Shown: positions 1-7,000, numbered from the stretch's first letter. The stretch is DNA of 7,463 nucleotides from Candidatus Methylomirabilota bacterium (GCA_023249205.1 JAHFDC010000034.1:1-7463); one strand, 5' to 3'. The notes: generated by a model not told the origin, from the letters alone. A program made the numbers and translations.

Positions 1-234
1 AAGCAGGGAGTGCTCCGTCTCTACCTGAAATACGGTCCGGACGACGCGCGGGTCATCACGGACATCCAGCGGGTCAGCCGCCCGGGTCTCCGGTTCTATG
101 CCGGGGCCCGGAACCTTCCCCGGATCCGGAGCGGCCTGGGCGTCACGATCGTTTCCACCTCCAAGGGCCTCATGACAGGTCGCGCGGCCCGGGAGGGCGG
201 ACTCGGCGGCGAGGTCCTCTTCGCCGTCTGGTAG
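1..234 (+). CDS. rpsH: 30S ribosomal protein S8, 3' part (5' end outside window)
   Basis: This is the C-terminal 77 residues of S8, a primary 16S rRNA-binding protein of the small-subunit platform. In E. coli S8 also represses the spc operon by binding its mRNA. The frame is open from base 1 and ends at TAG 232-234. An in-frame GTG at position 10 is an internal valine, not a start, because family-like sequence continues upstream of it. Seen: the S8 C-terminal pattern [15 protein letters not shown] followed by basic residues, then [11 protein letters not shown] at the end, matching the family's usual Gly-Gly-Glu-Val ending. Full S8 is about 130 residues, so roughly 55 N-terminal residues are missing because of the window edge, not a truncation. 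rplF starts 10 bases downstream, as in a standard spc operon. Confidence 0.96.
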   Translation, partial: KQGVLRLYLKYGPDDARVITDIQRVSRPGLRFYAGARNLPRIRSGLGVTIVSTSKGLMTGRAAREGGLGGEVLFAVW

Positions 235-244
235 AGGGGCGGAC

Positions 245-781
245 GTGTCGCGCATAGGGCGCCTCCCGGTGCCGATCCCGGAAAAGGTCACAGTCGCTGT
301 CCAGGACGGGACCGTGCACGTGGAGGGACCGAAGGGGCGGCTGAGCCTGCTAGTCCCGCCGGCGATTGCGGTGGAGATCGCCGACCGGAAGATCGTCTGC
401 CGCCGCCCGTCCGACGAGAAGCGGCACCGGGCGCTGCACGGCCTCACCCGGGCCCTGCTGGCCAACATGGTCACCGGGGTCACGGCCGGCTTCATCCGGA
501 AGCTGGAGATGGTGGGGGTGGGGTACCGGGCCGCCGCCCAGGGGCGGACCCTGACCCTCTCGCTCGGGTACTCCCGCCCGGTCGTCTATACGGTCCCGGC
601 GGGGATCGCGGTGGAGGTGGAGAACCAGACCCTCATCACTGTGTCCGGTGCCGACAAGCAATTGGTGGGAGCGGTGGCGGCCAAGATCCGCTCCTTCCGG
701 AAGCCGGAGCCCTACAAGGGGAAGGGGATCAAGTATCTGGAGGAGCGGATTCGCAGGAAGGCCGGGAAGACGGGAGCCTGA
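245..781 (+). CDS. rplF: 50S ribosomal protein L6
   Basis: L6 binds 23S rRNA near the GTPase-associated centre and sarcin-ricin loop of the large subunit. The 178-residue product has the usual family length. It begins [12 protein letters not shown], the conserved L6 N-terminus, and shows the two-repeat architecture. The first half includes [11 protein letters not shown] (residues 21-31), and the centre carries [10 protein letters not shown] (87-96). The C-terminal RNA-binding signature [12 protein letters not shown] lies at residues 153-164, followed by a basic tail. The GTG start at 245 is preferred because the N-terminus matches the family and a GAGGGG-type Shine-Dalgarno site at about 234-239 sits 5 bases upstream. 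The rpsH stop codon adjoins that site, which suggests translational coupling. rplR starts one base after the stop. Confidence 0.97.
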   Translation: MSRIGRLPVPIPEKVTVAVQDGTVHVEGPKGRLSLLVPPAIAVEIADRKIVCRRPSDEKRHRALHGLTRALLANMVTGVTAGFIRKLEMVGVGYRAAAQGRTLTLSLGYSRPVVYTVPAGIAVEVENQTLITVSGADKQLVGAVAAKIRSFRKPEPYKGKGIKYLEERIRRKAGKTGA

Positions 782-782
782 C

Positions 783-1151
783 ATGGGGGACGCGAGAGCC
801 ATCGCCATGGCGCGCCTCAAGCGCCACCGCCGGGTCCGGAAGAAGGTGGCGGGGCGGCCAGAGCGGCCGCGACTGTCGGTCTTCAGGAGCGCCCGCCACA
901 TCTACGCCCAGATCATCAACGACCTGGATGGCCGGACGCTGGTTGCCGCCTCCACTCTCTCCCCCGAAGTGCGGGCGAAGGGGAAGGAGGGGCGGAAGAC
1001 CACCCAGGCAAAGCAGGTGGGGGCGCTCCTGGCGGAACGGGCGCTGGTCGCTCAGATCCGCCAGGTGGTGTTCGACCGGGGCGGATACCGCTTCCACGGC
1101 CGGGTGAAGGCGCTCGCGGAGGCGGCCCGGGAGAAGGGGCTCCAGTTCTAG
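783..1151 (+). CDS. rplR: 50S ribosomal protein L18
   Basis: L18 binds 5S rRNA and, with L5, anchors it in the central protuberance. The product is 122 residues with a strongly basic N-terminus ([14 protein letters not shown], 11-24), then [18 protein letters not shown] (28-45), the L18 hallmark, and an [21 protein letters not shown]-terminus (103-122). The reading frame stays open far into rplF, but the ATG at 783 is chosen because it gives the family length and is preceded by GGGAG at 772-776. A second in-frame ATG at 807 would remove eight residues (MGDARAIA) and begin MARLKRHRR. It cannot be excluded, but it has no better ribosome-binding site. Only one base separates it from the rplF stop, so coupled translation is likely. 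Confidence 0.96.
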   Translation: MGDARAIAMARLKRHRRVRKKVAGRPERPRLSVFRSARHIYAQIINDLDGRTLVAASTLSPEVRAKGKEGRKTTQAKQVGALLAERALVAQIRQVVFDRGGYRFHGRVKALAEAAREKGLQF

Positions 1152-1170
1152 GGGGGGGAAGGAGAGGGGC

Positions 1171-1692
1171 GTGGCGAGGATCAGCGCCGAGGGGCTGAAC
1201 CTGGTAGAGCGGGTGATCAACATCAACCGGGTCGCCAAGGTGGTCAAGGGCGGCCGGCGGTTCTCCTTCAGCGCCCTGGTGGCGGTCGGGGATATGGCGG
1301 GGCACGTGGGGCTGGGCCTGGGGAAGGCCAACGAGGTCCCGGAGGCCATCCGGAAGGGGATCGAGGCGGCCAAGAAGAACCTGGTCCGGATCCCCCTCTT
1401 CAACCAAACCCTGCCCCACGAGATCCTCGGGAGGTACGGAGCGGGGCGGGTGGTCCTGAAGCCGGCGGCCCCGGGGACCGGGGTGGTGGCCGGAGGGGCG
1501 GCGCGGGCCATCCTGGAGGCGGCGGGTGTCCGCAATGTCCTCTCCAAGTCGCTGGGGAGCAACAATCCCCACAACGTCGCCAAGGCCACCCTGATGGGCC
1601 TTCGGCAGATGCAGGCCCCCGAGGACGTCGCCCGGCTCCGGGGGCAGGCGGCCGGGACCGGTGCGGGGACCGCGGAGGCCGGGAGTGGCTGA
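1171..1692 (+). CDS. rpsE: 30S ribosomal protein S5
   Basis: S5 sits at the mRNA entry side of the 30S subunit and contributes to decoding fidelity; ram and spectinomycin-resistance mutations map to this family. The product is 173 residues. The N-terminal double-stranded RNA-binding-like domain contains [14 protein letters not shown] followed by [10 protein letters not shown], and the C-terminal domain contains [20 protein letters not shown] and [16 protein letters not shown]. The GTG start at 1171 has a strong AAGGAG site at 1159-1164, six bases upstream. The last 15 or so residues are an Ala/Gly-rich tail ([15 protein letters not shown]) that looks like a lineage-specific low-complexity extension. 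The final eight coding bases overlap the start of rpmD. Confidence 0.97.
   Translation: MARISAEGLNLVERVININRVAKVVKGGRRFSFSALVAVGDMAGHVGLGLGKANEVPEAIRKGIEAAKKNLVRIPLFNQTLPHEILGRYGAGRVVLKPAAPGTGVVAGGAARAILEAAGVRNVLSKSLGSNNPHNVAKATLMGLRQMQAPEDVARLRGQAAGTGAGTAEAGSG
1674..1678 (+). promoter_or_regulatory. Shine-Dalgarno site for rpmD inside the rpsE coding region
   Basis: A GGAGG core lies inside the last codons of rpsE, six bases before the GTG at 1685. It favours 1685 as the rpmD start over the ATG at 1661 and the GTG at 1706. Because it is read through by ribosomes finishing rpsE, coupled re-initiation is the likely mode of translation (inference). Confidence 0.7.
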
Positions 1693-1882
1693 GGCGCCAG
1701 GACGGGTGCGGATCACGCTGGTCCGGAGCCTGATCGGCCACCCCCGCGGTCAACGTGTGGTGGTCCGGGCGTTAGGCCTGCGCCGCATCCGGCAGACGGT
1801 CAGCCGCGCGGACACCCCCGTCCTCCGGGGGATGCTGGCGGCCGTCCGACACCTGGTGCGGGTGGAGGCGGGCGGGCGCTGA
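1685..1882 (+). CDS. rpmD: 50S ribosomal protein L30
   Basis: L30 is a small 23S rRNA-binding protein of the large subunit. With the GTG start at 1685 it is 65 residues, close to the usual 58-62. The family core is clear: [19 protein letters not shown] (residues 8-26), then [30 protein letters not shown]. The start overlaps the rpsE end by eight bases and has a GGAGG site six bases upstream. An in-frame ATG at 1661 would add eight residues (MRGPRRPG) with no family support, and a GTG at 1706 would begin directly at RITLV. The preferred start gives the short MAEAPGRV leader typical of bacterial L30. The protein lies between S5 and L15, its standard place in the spc cluster. Confidence 0.93.
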   Translation: MAEAPGRVRITLVRSLIGHPRGQRVVVRALGLRRIRQTVSRADTPVLRGMLAAVRHLVRVEAGGR

Positions 1883-1906
1883 GGCGCCCCCGCGGGATGC
1901 ATGGGC

Positions 1907-2356
1907 ATGCGACTGCACACGCTGAAGCCGGCTCCGGGATCCCGCAGGCGCCGCAAGCGGGTCGGGCGGGGCGCGGGGTCGGGGCACGGGCAGACCTCCG
2001 GCCGGGGGGACAAGGGGCAGAAGGCGCGCTCCGGGCCGGGTCTGCGCCCCTGGTTCGAGGGGGGGCAGATGCGCCTGAGCCAGCGGCTGCCAAAGCGCGG
2101 GTTCACGAACGTCTTCCGGAAGACCTACGCCCTGATCAACGTCCGGGACCTGGAGGCGCGGTTCGAGGCTGGCAGTGAGGTGACGCCCCAGGCTCTCCTG
2201 GAGCGGGGCCTCGTCGCGGCCCTGCGGGACGGGGTGAAGGTGCTGGGGGACGGGGACCTTCAGAAGGCGCTCACGGTTCGGGCCCACCAGTTTTCCAAGA
2301 GCGCGGCGGAGAAGATCGCTGCGGCCGGGGGGAAGGCAGTGGTGATCGGGGCATGA
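1907..2356 (+). CDS. rplO: 50S ribosomal protein L15
   Basis: L15 is a late-assembling 23S rRNA-binding protein with a long basic N-terminal extension. Seen: [20 protein letters not shown], then [22 protein letters not shown], a glycine/arginine-rich segment typical of L15. The C-terminal domain holds [20 protein letters not shown] and [15 protein letters not shown], matching the L15 signature. Three ATGs cluster at 1897, 1901 and 1907. The first is out of frame. The second adds only Met-Gly, giving 151 residues. The third gives 149 residues and matches the conserved family start [13 protein letters not shown], so it is preferred, although the 1901 start remains possible. The ribosome-binding site is weak (GGGA at 1894-1897, nine bases before 1907). 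The stop TGA overlaps the secY ATG by four bases. Confidence 0.93.
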   Translation: MRLHTLKPAPGSRRRRKRVGRGAGSGHGQTSGRGDKGQKARSGPGLRPWFEGGQMRLSQRLPKRGFTNVFRKTYALINVRDLEARFEAGSEVTPQALLERGLVAALRDGVKVLGDGDLQKALTVRAHQFSKSAAEKIAAAGGKAVVIGA

Positions 2357-3660
2357 TGGGGCAGGCGGTCAACATCTTTCGGGTCCCGGAACTGCGGAAG
2401 CGGATCTTCTATTCCTGTCTGCTCCTCATCGTCTATCGGATCGGCTCCCACGTCCCGACCCCCGGGATTGACGCCGAGGCCCTGACCGCCCTCTTCAGCA
2501 GGGTGGGCGGGACGCTCTTCGGCTTCCTGGATCTCTTCTCAGGCGGGGCGTTCCGCCGGCTCTCCGTCCTCGCCCTCGGGATCATGCCCTACATCAGCGC
2601 CTCCATCATCCTGCAACTCCTGGCGGTGGTCATCCCGGCCCTGGAGCGGCTCAGCAAGGAGGGGGAGGCGGGCCGGAAGAAGATCACCCAGTACACCCGC
2701 TACGGCACGGTCTTCCTCTCCGCGGTGCAGGGGCTGGGAATCGCGATCGGGCTGGAGCACCAGGATGTCGGCGGGAGGCTCGTGGTCCCCGACCCCGGCT
2801 GGGGGTTCCGGTTCACCACCACCCTCACCCTGGTGGCCGGGACGATCTTCCTCATGTGGATCGGGGAGCAGATCTCGGAGCGCGGGATCGGCAACGGGAT
2901 CTCCCTCCTGATCTTTGCCGGCATCATCGTGCGGCTCCCCGAGGCCATCACGGCCTCCTTCCAACTCCTGCGGACGGGGGAGATGGCCATCTACGTCTTC
3001 CTGTTCCTCGCGGCGCTGATGGTGGCCGTGGTGGCGGGAGTGATCGTGATGACCCTGGGGCAGCGGCGGGTACCGGTCCAGTACGCCAAGCGGATGGTCG
3101 GGCGCCGGGTGTACGGGGGGCAGAGCACCCACATCCCGCTCCGGGTGAACACGGCCGGGGTCATCCCGGTCATCTTCGCCGCATCCATCCTGGTCTTCCC
3201 GGCCACGATCGCCCAGTTCGTCAAGTTCGACATGGTGCAGGCGGTCACCGCGGCGCTCGCCCCAGGGAGGTGGCTCTACTTCCTCCTGTACGCCGCCAGC
3301 ATTATCTTCTTCACCTACTTCTACACCGCGATCGTCTTCAAGCCGGACGACGTGGCCGACAACATGAAGAAGTACGGCGGCTTCATCCCCGGCATCCGAC
3401 CCGGTCCCAAGACGGCCGACTACCTCGAGAACGTCCTGGACCGGATCACGCTGGTGGGGGCCATGTACCTTGCCGCCATCTCCATCTTGCCCGAAACCCT
3501 GATCCTGTGGACCAACGTCCCCTTCTTCTTCGGCGGGACGTCGCTCCTGATCGTGGTGGGCGTGGCCCTGGACACGGTCCAGCAGGTCGAGGCCCACCTG
3601 CTCATGCGCCACTACGAGGGCTTCCTCAAGAAGACCCGGCTGAAGGGGCGGACATGGTAA
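2353..3660 (+). CDS. secY: Protein translocase subunit SecY
   Basis: SecY is the channel subunit of the SecYEG translocon in the inner membrane, moving unfolded proteins across or into the membrane with SecA or the ribosome. The product is 435 residues, a normal length, with about ten hydrophobic segments. TM1 is near residues 18-36 and is followed by a plug region. TM2 carries the first signature [15 protein letters not shown] (76-90). [20 protein letters not shown] (169-188) is the second signature. The cytosolic loop [13 protein letters not shown] (240-252) follows TM6. [20 protein letters not shown] (329-348), with its following Arg-Pro-Gly, is the cytosolic loop that contacts SecA or the ribosome. 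The last segments lie near 365-385 and 390-410. ATG 2353 overlaps the rplO stop (ATGA); ATG 2356 directly follows in frame and would shorten the protein by one residue. Confidence 0.98.
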   Translation: MMGQAVNIFRVPELRKRIFYSCLLLIVYRIGSHVPTPGIDAEALTALFSRVGGTLFGFLDLFSGGAFRRLSVLALGIMPYISASIILQLLAVVIPALERLSKEGEAGRKKITQYTRYGTVFLSAVQGLGIAIGLEHQDVGGRLVVPDPGWGFRFTTTLTLVAGTIFLMWIGEQISERGIGNGISLLIFAGIIVRLPEAITASFQLLRTGEMAIYVFLFLAALMVAVVAGVIVMTLGQRRVPVQYAKRMVGRRVYGGQSTHIPLRVNTAGVIPVIFAASILVFPATIAQFVKFDMVQAVTAALAPGRWLYFLLYAASIIFFTYFYTAIVFKPDDVADNMKKYGGFIPGIRPGPKTADYLENVLDRITLVGAMYLAAISILPETLILWTNVPFFFGGTSLLIVVGVALDTVQQVEAHLLMRHYEGFLKKTRLKGRTW

Positions 3661-3682
3661 GGGAGGGCCGGGGGGCCGGGCG

Positions 3683-4345
3683 GTGCGGCTGATCCTGCTG
3701 GGCCCGCCGGGGGCGGGGAAGGGGACGCAGGCCCAGCGCCTGACGGAGAAGCTCGGGATCCCCCAGGTGTCCACCGGGGACATGCTCCGGGCGGCGGTGG
3801 CCGCCGGGACGGCCCTCGGGCGTGAGGCCAAGGCCTACATGGACCAGGGGGCCCTCGTCCCGGACGGGGTGGTCATCGGCATCATCCGGGAGCGCCTGGC
3901 TGCGCCCGACTGCCGCCGGGGGTACATCCTGGATGGGTTCCCCCGGACGGCCGCCCAGGCCGAGGCCCTGGGGAAGACCGTGGAGGATCTGGGGACGCCG
4001 CTCACGGCGGTCCTGAGCCTGACGGTGGACCCGGACGAGGTGGTCCGGCGCTTGAGCGGCCGGCGGACGTGCGGCACCTGCGGCGCGGCCTACCACGTGG
4101 AGAACGCCCCACCCCGCCGGGCGGGCGTGTGCGACCGGTGCGGGGGGGCGCTGGTTCAGCGGGAGGACGACCGGGAGGAGACGATCCGGAAGCGGCTCTC
4201 GGTCTACCGGGACCAGACCGCCCCGCTGGTGGCCTACTACCGGGGGGGCGGGCTCCTCAGGGAGGTGGACGGCCGGGGGGAGATTGATGACATCTTCACC
4301 CGCATCTGCCGCCTCCTCGGCGCGGAAGGGCGGGGCCGGCATTAA
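3683..4345 (+). CDS. adk: Adenylate kinase, zinc-binding lid type
   Basis: Cytosolic nucleoside monophosphate kinase catalysing ATP + AMP = 2 ADP. The product is 220 residues, a normal length for the long-lid bacterial form. Seen: P-loop GPPGAGKGT at residues 7-15, the AMP-binding segment STGDMLRAAV (30-39), and the LDGFPRT motif (83-89). The LID domain has two CxxC pairs, C130/C133 and C150/C153, the four-cysteine zinc site of Gram-positive-like and many other bacterial Adk proteins (E. coli Adk lacks it). QREDD (159-163) is also in the lid. GTG 3683 is chosen because the protein then starts MRLILLGPPG, exactly at the P-loop strand. A GGAGGG sequence near 3662-3667 is the best upstream site, though rather far. 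The gap to secY is 22 bases. The 3' end overlaps map to an uncertain extent. Confidence 0.97.
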   Translation: MRLILLGPPGAGKGTQAQRLTEKLGIPQVSTGDMLRAAVAAGTALGREAKAYMDQGALVPDGVVIGIIRERLAAPDCRRGYILDGFPRTAAQAEALGKTVEDLGTPLTAVLSLTVDPDEVVRRLSGRRTCGTCGAAYHVENAPPRRAGVCDRCGGALVQREDDREETIRKRLSVYRDQTAPLVAYYRGGGLLREVDGRGEIDDIFTRICRLLGAEGRGRH

Positions 4346-5096
4346 GGGGCACATCGAGCGCAAGGCGCCCTGGGAGATCGCGCTGCTCCGGAAGGCCAAC
4401 CGGCTGGTGGCGGAGGCGCTGAAGGCCGTGGCGGCGCAGGTGAAGCCGGGCGTGCGGACGCTGGACCTGAACACGTTTGCGGAGGAGTACCTCCGCCGGC
4501 GGGGGGCGAAACCGGCCTTCAAGGGATACCGGGACTACCCGTTCAGCCTCTGCGTCTCGGTGAACGAGGAGATCGTCCATGGCCTCCCCTCGGAGCGGCG
4601 CCTGAAGGACGGGGACATCGTGAGCCTGGATCTGGGGACCATCGTGGAAGGGTACTATGGCGACTCCGCCCTGACGGTCCCGGTGGGCGAGGTGAGCGAG
4701 GAGGCGAGCCGGCTCCTCCGGGTGACCGAGGAGGCGCTGATGCGGGGGATCGGCGCGGTCCGGCTCGGCGGATACCTCTCGGACATCTCCCACGCCGTAC
4801 AGACCCACGTGGAGGCCCACGGATACTCGGTGGTCCGCATCTTCGTGGGGCACGGGATCGGGAAGGCCCTGCACGAGGACCCGCAGATCCCCAACTACGG
4901 GCCGCCGGGGCGCGGGCCGAGGCTGAAGCACGGGATGGTCCTGGCGATCGAGCCGATGGTGAACGCGGGCGGGCCCGACGTGGAGATCCTCCCGGACCAC
5001 TGGACGGCGGTGACGAAGGATCGGCGTCTCTCGGCCCATTTTGAGCACACCATCGCGCTCACCGAGGAAGGGGTGGAGATCCTCACCCAGGTCTGA
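4287..5096 (+). CDS. map: Methionine aminopeptidase, type I
   Basis: Removes the initiator methionine from nascent proteins, using a two-metal centre in the pita-bread fold. All five metal ligands are visible, numbered from ATG 4287: D115 (SLDLG), D126 (YYGDSA), H189 (VGHGIG), E222 (IEPMVN) and E253 (FEHTIA). Substrate-site histidines are in EEIVHGLP and in the HEDPQ that follows GHGIGKAL. No N-terminal zinc-finger extension is present, so it looks like the short type Ia form. The start is uncertain. ATG 4287, directly after a TTG at 4284, overlaps adk by 59 bases and gives 269 residues, but the first 18 ([18 protein letters not shown]) look like an out-of-frame reading of adk. An ATT at 4341, overlapping the adk TAA, would give 251 residues, and the ligands would then be 97, 108, 171, 204 and 235, as in E. 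coli Map. No ATG, GTG or TTG lies between the two sites in frame. Confidence 0.95.
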   Translation: MTSSPASAASSARKGGAGIKGHIERKAPWEIALLRKANRLVAEALKAVAAQVKPGVRTLDLNTFAEEYLRRRGAKPAFKGYRDYPFSLCVSVNEEIVHGLPSERRLKDGDIVSLDLGTIVEGYYGDSALTVPVGEVSEEASRLLRVTEEALMRGIGAVRLGGYLSDISHAVQTHVEAHGYSVVRIFVGHGIGKALHEDPQIPNYGPPGRGPRLKHGMVLAIEPMVNAGGPDVEILPDHWTAVTKDRRLSAHFEHTIALTEEGVEILTQV

Positions 5097-5113
5097 TGGA
5101 GGAGCGGCGGGGC

Positions 5114-5332
5114 ATGGCGAAGGAAGAGGCGATCGAGGTGGAGGGGACGGTTGTCGAGCCCCTCCCCAACGCCATGTTCCGGGTCGAGCTGGAGACCGGG
5201 CACAAGGTCCTGGCTCACATCTCCGGCAAGATGCGGATGCACTTCATCCGGATCCTGCCGGGGGACAAGGTCATCGTGGAGCTCTCCCCCTACGACCTGA
5301 CCCGGGGCCGGATCATCTACCGGTACAAATAG
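5114..5332 (+). CDS. infA: Translation initiation factor IF-1
   Basis: IF-1 binds the 30S A site during initiation and assists IF-2 and IF-3. The product is a single S1/OB-fold domain of 72 residues, exactly the usual length. It begins [20 protein letters not shown] and contains [20 protein letters not shown] and [20 protein letters not shown], ending RGRIIYRYK, very close to typical bacterial IF-1. ATG 5114 is chosen for that family start. GGAGGAG at 5098-5104 serves as ribosome-binding site, with a somewhat long spacing. An in-frame ATG at 5096 shares its A with the map stop (TGATG) and would add six residues (MEERRG), but its coding would consume the Shine-Dalgarno sequence. Position after map and before rpmJ is a common arrangement. 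Confidence 0.97.
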   Translation: MAKEEAIEVEGTVVEPLPNAMFRVELETGHKVLAHISGKMRMHFIRILPGDKVIVELSPYDLTRGRIIYRYK

Positions 5333-5344
5333 GGGGGAATCGCC

Positions 5345-5458
5345 ATGAAGGTCCGGCCGTCGGTCAAGCCGATCTGCGAGAAGTGCAAGGTGATCCGCCG
5401 GAAGGGCGTGGTCCGCATCGTCTGCGAGAACCCCCGCCACAAGCAACGGCAGGGGTAA
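5345..5458 (+). CDS. rpmJ: 50S ribosomal protein L36, zinc-binding form
   Basis: L36 is the smallest large-subunit protein and binds 23S rRNA near the L7/L12 stalk base. The gene encodes 37 residues, the standard length. It begins [20 protein letters not shown] and ends with [11 protein letters not shown]. The zinc ligands C11, C14, C27 and H32 are all present (CxxC...CxxxxH), so this is the zinc-containing (C+) form, not the Zur-regulated C- paralogue. ATG 5345 follows a run GGGGGGAA at 5332-5339, a weak G-rich ribosome-binding site, 12 bases after the infA stop. The stop TAA at 5456-5458 merges with the strong Shine-Dalgarno site of rpsM. Confidence 0.97.
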   Translation: MKVRPSVKPICEKCKVIRRKGVVRIVCENPRHKQRQG

Positions 5459-5470
5459 GGAGGAGGGGGA

Positions 5471-5866
5471 GTGGCGCGCATCGCGGGGGTGGATCTGCCG
5501 CGGGAGAAGCGGCTGGAGGTGGCCCTCACCTATATCTACGGGATCGGCCGCTCCTCGTCCCGGAAGATCCTCCGGGACTCCGAGGTGAGCCCGGACACGC
5601 GGGTCAAGGACCTGTCGGAAGACGAGGTGACCCGGCTCCGGCGGGTCATCGAGGGGCAGTACGGGGTGGAGGGGGACCTCCGGCGGGAGGTCTCCATGAA
5701 CATCAAACGTCTCATGGACATCGGGTGCTACCGAGGACTCCGCCACCGGCGGGGCCTGCCGGTTCGGGGACAGCGGACCAGCACGAACGCCCGGACCCGG
5801 AAGGGGCCCCGGCGGCGGACCGTCGGGGTGAAGCGGGCCAAGACGACGGCACCCCCGGCCAAGTAG
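5471..5866 (+). CDS. rpsM: 30S ribosomal protein S13
   Basis: S13 lies in the 30S head, contacts the P-site tRNA with its C-terminal tail and forms a bridge to the 50S subunit. The product is 131 residues, slightly longer than the usual 118-127. Seen: [20 protein letters not shown], the YIYGIG helix-turn segment (21-26) and the S13 signature [16 protein letters not shown] (88-103) with STNARTRKG following. The extra length is a basic then Ala/Pro tail ([12 protein letters not shown]). GTG 5471 is supported by a strong AAGGAGG site at 5457-5463, seven bases upstream, which overlaps the rpmJ stop. This begins the alpha-operon part of the cluster. Confidence 0.97.
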   Translation: MARIAGVDLPREKRLEVALTYIYGIGRSSSRKILRDSEVSPDTRVKDLSEDEVTRLRRVIEGQYGVEGDLRREVSMNIKRLMDIGCYRGLRHRRGLPVRGQRTSTNARTRKGPRRRTVGVKRAKTTAPPAK

Positions 5867-5881
5867 CCGGGGGGAGCCGGC
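5866..5881 (+). other. Small hairpin at the rpsM stop
   Basis: GCCGG (5866-5870) can pair with CCGGC (5877-5881) around a six-base loop. The first base is the last base of the rpsM TAG stop. It lies in the 39-base gap before rpsK. There is no U tract after it, so it is not an intrinsic terminator. In DNA this GC-rich a five-pair stem can arise by chance. Confidence 0.3.
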
Positions 5882-5905
5882 GCGGCCCGGTGAGGGAGGC
5901 GAGGC

Positions 5906-6307
5906 ATGACGGGAGGACGGCGGCGGGCGGGCCCTCGGCCCATCCGGAAGGACGCCAAGAACATCGCGAGCGGGATCGCGTGCATCCAGGCGACCTTCAA
6001 TAACACGATCGTGACCATCACGGACCCGGCGGGGAACGTGGTCACCTGGGCGAGCGCAGGAAGCGTGGGATTCAAGGGCTCGCGCAAGAGCACCCCGTTC
6101 GCCGCCCAGACGGCGGCGGACAACGCGGCCCAGAAGGCCCTGTCCCACGGGATGCAGCAGGTCAAGGTGTACGTCCGGGGGCCGGGGGCCGGCCGGGAGG
6201 CAGCGATCCGCTCGCTCCAGGCGGCCGGGCTTGAGGTCACGGCCATCATGGACGTCACCCCGATTCCCCACAACGGCTGCCGGGCCCCCAAGCGCCGCCG
6301 GGTCTAG
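5906..6307 (+). CDS. rpsK: 30S ribosomal protein S11
   Basis: S11 is a platform protein of the 30S subunit close to the Shine-Dalgarno helix at the mRNA exit. The product is 133 residues, near the usual 127-130. After a short basic N-terminus ([17 protein letters not shown]), it shows [18 protein letters not shown] (27-44), [20 protein letters not shown] (49-68), [13 protein letters not shown] (86-98) and the C-terminal signature [19 protein letters not shown] (115-133). The Asn-Gly pair in PHNGCR is the site reported to form isoaspartate in E. coli S11 (family knowledge, not visible here). ATG 5906 has GGGAGG at 5894-5899, six bases upstream. It sits between S13 and S4 as in a standard alpha operon. 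Confidence 0.97.
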   Translation: MTGGRRRAGPRPIRKDAKNIASGIACIQATFNNTIVTITDPAGNVVTWASAGSVGFKGSRKSTPFAAQTAADNAAQKALSHGMQQVKVYVRGPGAGREAAIRSLQAAGLEVTAIMDVTPIPHNGCRAPKRRRV

Positions 6308-6329
6308 GGCACGACTGCTCGGCGGCGCC

Positions 6330-6347
6330 GCTGAGGGGCGCCTCGGC
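6330..6347 (+). promoter_or_regulatory. Hairpin directly before the rpsD ribosome-binding site
   Basis: GCTGAGG (6330-6336) pairs with CCTCGGC (6341-6347) around a GGCG loop, giving seven pairs with one G-U. The stem ends immediately before AAAGGAG (6348-6354), the rpsD Shine-Dalgarno site. A perfect ten-base inverted repeat GCGGCGCCGC (6322-6331) overlaps its 5' side and could compete with it. The location would suit translational control, for example autoregulation by S4, but that is inference. No U run follows, so termination is unlikely. Confidence 0.4.
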
Positions 6348-6362
6348 AAAGGAGACGGATCA

Positions 6363-6989
6363 GTGGGACGCTACACGGACGCGGTGTGCAAACTCTGCCG
6401 CCGGGAGGGGATCAAGCTCTTCCTGAAGGGCGACCGCTGCCATACCACCAAGTGCGCCATTGACAAACGGGGGTACGCCCCCGGGCAGCACGGGCAGCGG
6501 CGGGTGAAGCGCACGGAGTACGGCATCCAGCTCCGGGAGAAGCAGAAGATGAAACGTATCTACGGGGTGCTGGAGGGCCAGTTCCGCCGCTACTTCCGGA
6601 TGGCCACGCAGCAGCGGGGCGTCACGGGTGAGAACCTGGTCCGCCTCCTGGAAGAGCGGCTGGACAACGTCGTCCACCGGCTCGGGTTCGCCCCCTCCCG
6701 CGCGGCCGCGCGCCTGCTCGTCCGCCATGGCCACATCGAGGTCAATGGCCGGAAGCTGGACATCCCGTCCGCCCTGGTCACGGTGGGAGACGTGGTGGGG
6801 GTGAGGCCGGGCAGCCGGGACCTCGTGGTGATCCGCCAGGCGCTGGAGGCGGCCAAGAAGCGGCCGACGCCGGCGTGGCTGGAGGTGGACCCGGCGGGGC
6901 TGAAGGGGACGGTTCGGAGGGAGCCGACGCGGGAGGACGCCGGCCTCCCGGTGGAAGAGCATCTCATCGTCGCCCTCTACTCCAAGTAG
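6363..6989 (+). CDS. rpsD: 30S ribosomal protein S4, zinc-binding form
   Basis: S4 is a primary 16S rRNA-binding protein that nucleates 30S assembly. In E. coli it also represses the alpha operon and acts in rRNA antitermination. The product is 208 residues, a typical length. The N-terminal domain has cysteines C9, C12, C26 and C31 (CKLC...CHTTKC), the zinc-binding form seen in Thermus-like S4. [11 protein letters not shown] follows at 37-47. The S4 RNA-binding domain spans about 98-146, with [20 protein letters not shown] then [17 protein letters not shown]. The C-terminus ends [13 protein letters not shown], as in the family. The frame is open upstream to 6231, but GTG 6363 gives the conserved MGRYT start and has AAAGGAG eight bases upstream. 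Location between rpsK and rpoA matches E. coli order and differs from Bacillus, where rpsD is unlinked. Confidence 0.97.
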   Translation: MGRYTDAVCKLCRREGIKLFLKGDRCHTTKCAIDKRGYAPGQHGQRRVKRTEYGIQLREKQKMKRIYGVLEGQFRRYFRMATQQRGVTGENLVRLLEERLDNVVHRLGFAPSRAAARLLVRHGHIEVNGRKLDIPSALVTVGDVVGVRPGSRDLVVIRQALEAAKKRPTPAWLEVDPAGLKGTVRREPTREDAGLPVEEHLIVALYSK

Positions 6990-7000
6990 GCGCTGGGCTG

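Noticed and set aside
648..782. A 45-residue N-terminal extension of L18 from an ATG at 648
   Set aside because: It lies entirely inside rplF, and the ATG at 783 gives the expected family length.
729..1716. Overlapping minus-strand frames of 266 and 286 codons opposite rplR and rpsE
   Set aside because: Both lie wholly over conserved ribosomal-protein genes, have no family resemblance and no convincing ribosome-binding site.
2856..3692. A 278-codon plus-strand frame inside secY in another phase
   Set aside because: The translation is Arg/Gly/Pro/His-rich with no domain, and the SecY frame explains this DNA fully.
2539..3831. A 430-codon minus-strand open frame opposite secY and adk
   Set aside because: It is the complement of SecY codons, giving a highly charged Asp/His/Gly-rich translation with no membrane segments or domain. 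It is an artefact of third-position GC bias.
5041..6003. A 320-codon plus-strand frame across infA, rpmJ and rpsM in another phase
   Set aside because: It crosses three conserved genes out of phase and has the low-complexity composition typical of shadow frames.
4895..6349. A 484-codon open frame on the minus strand across map, infA, rpmJ, rpsM and rpsK
   Set aside because: It spans five well-identified genes on the opposite strand, its translation is Pro/Arg/Asp/His-rich without any recognisable domain, and long antisense frames are expected in DNA this GC-rich.
6231..6362. A 44-residue N-terminal extension of S4 from an ATG at 6231
   Set aside because: The extension overlaps the end of rpsK out of phase, has no S4 homology, and the GTG at 6363 gives the conserved MGRYT start with a good ribosome-binding site.
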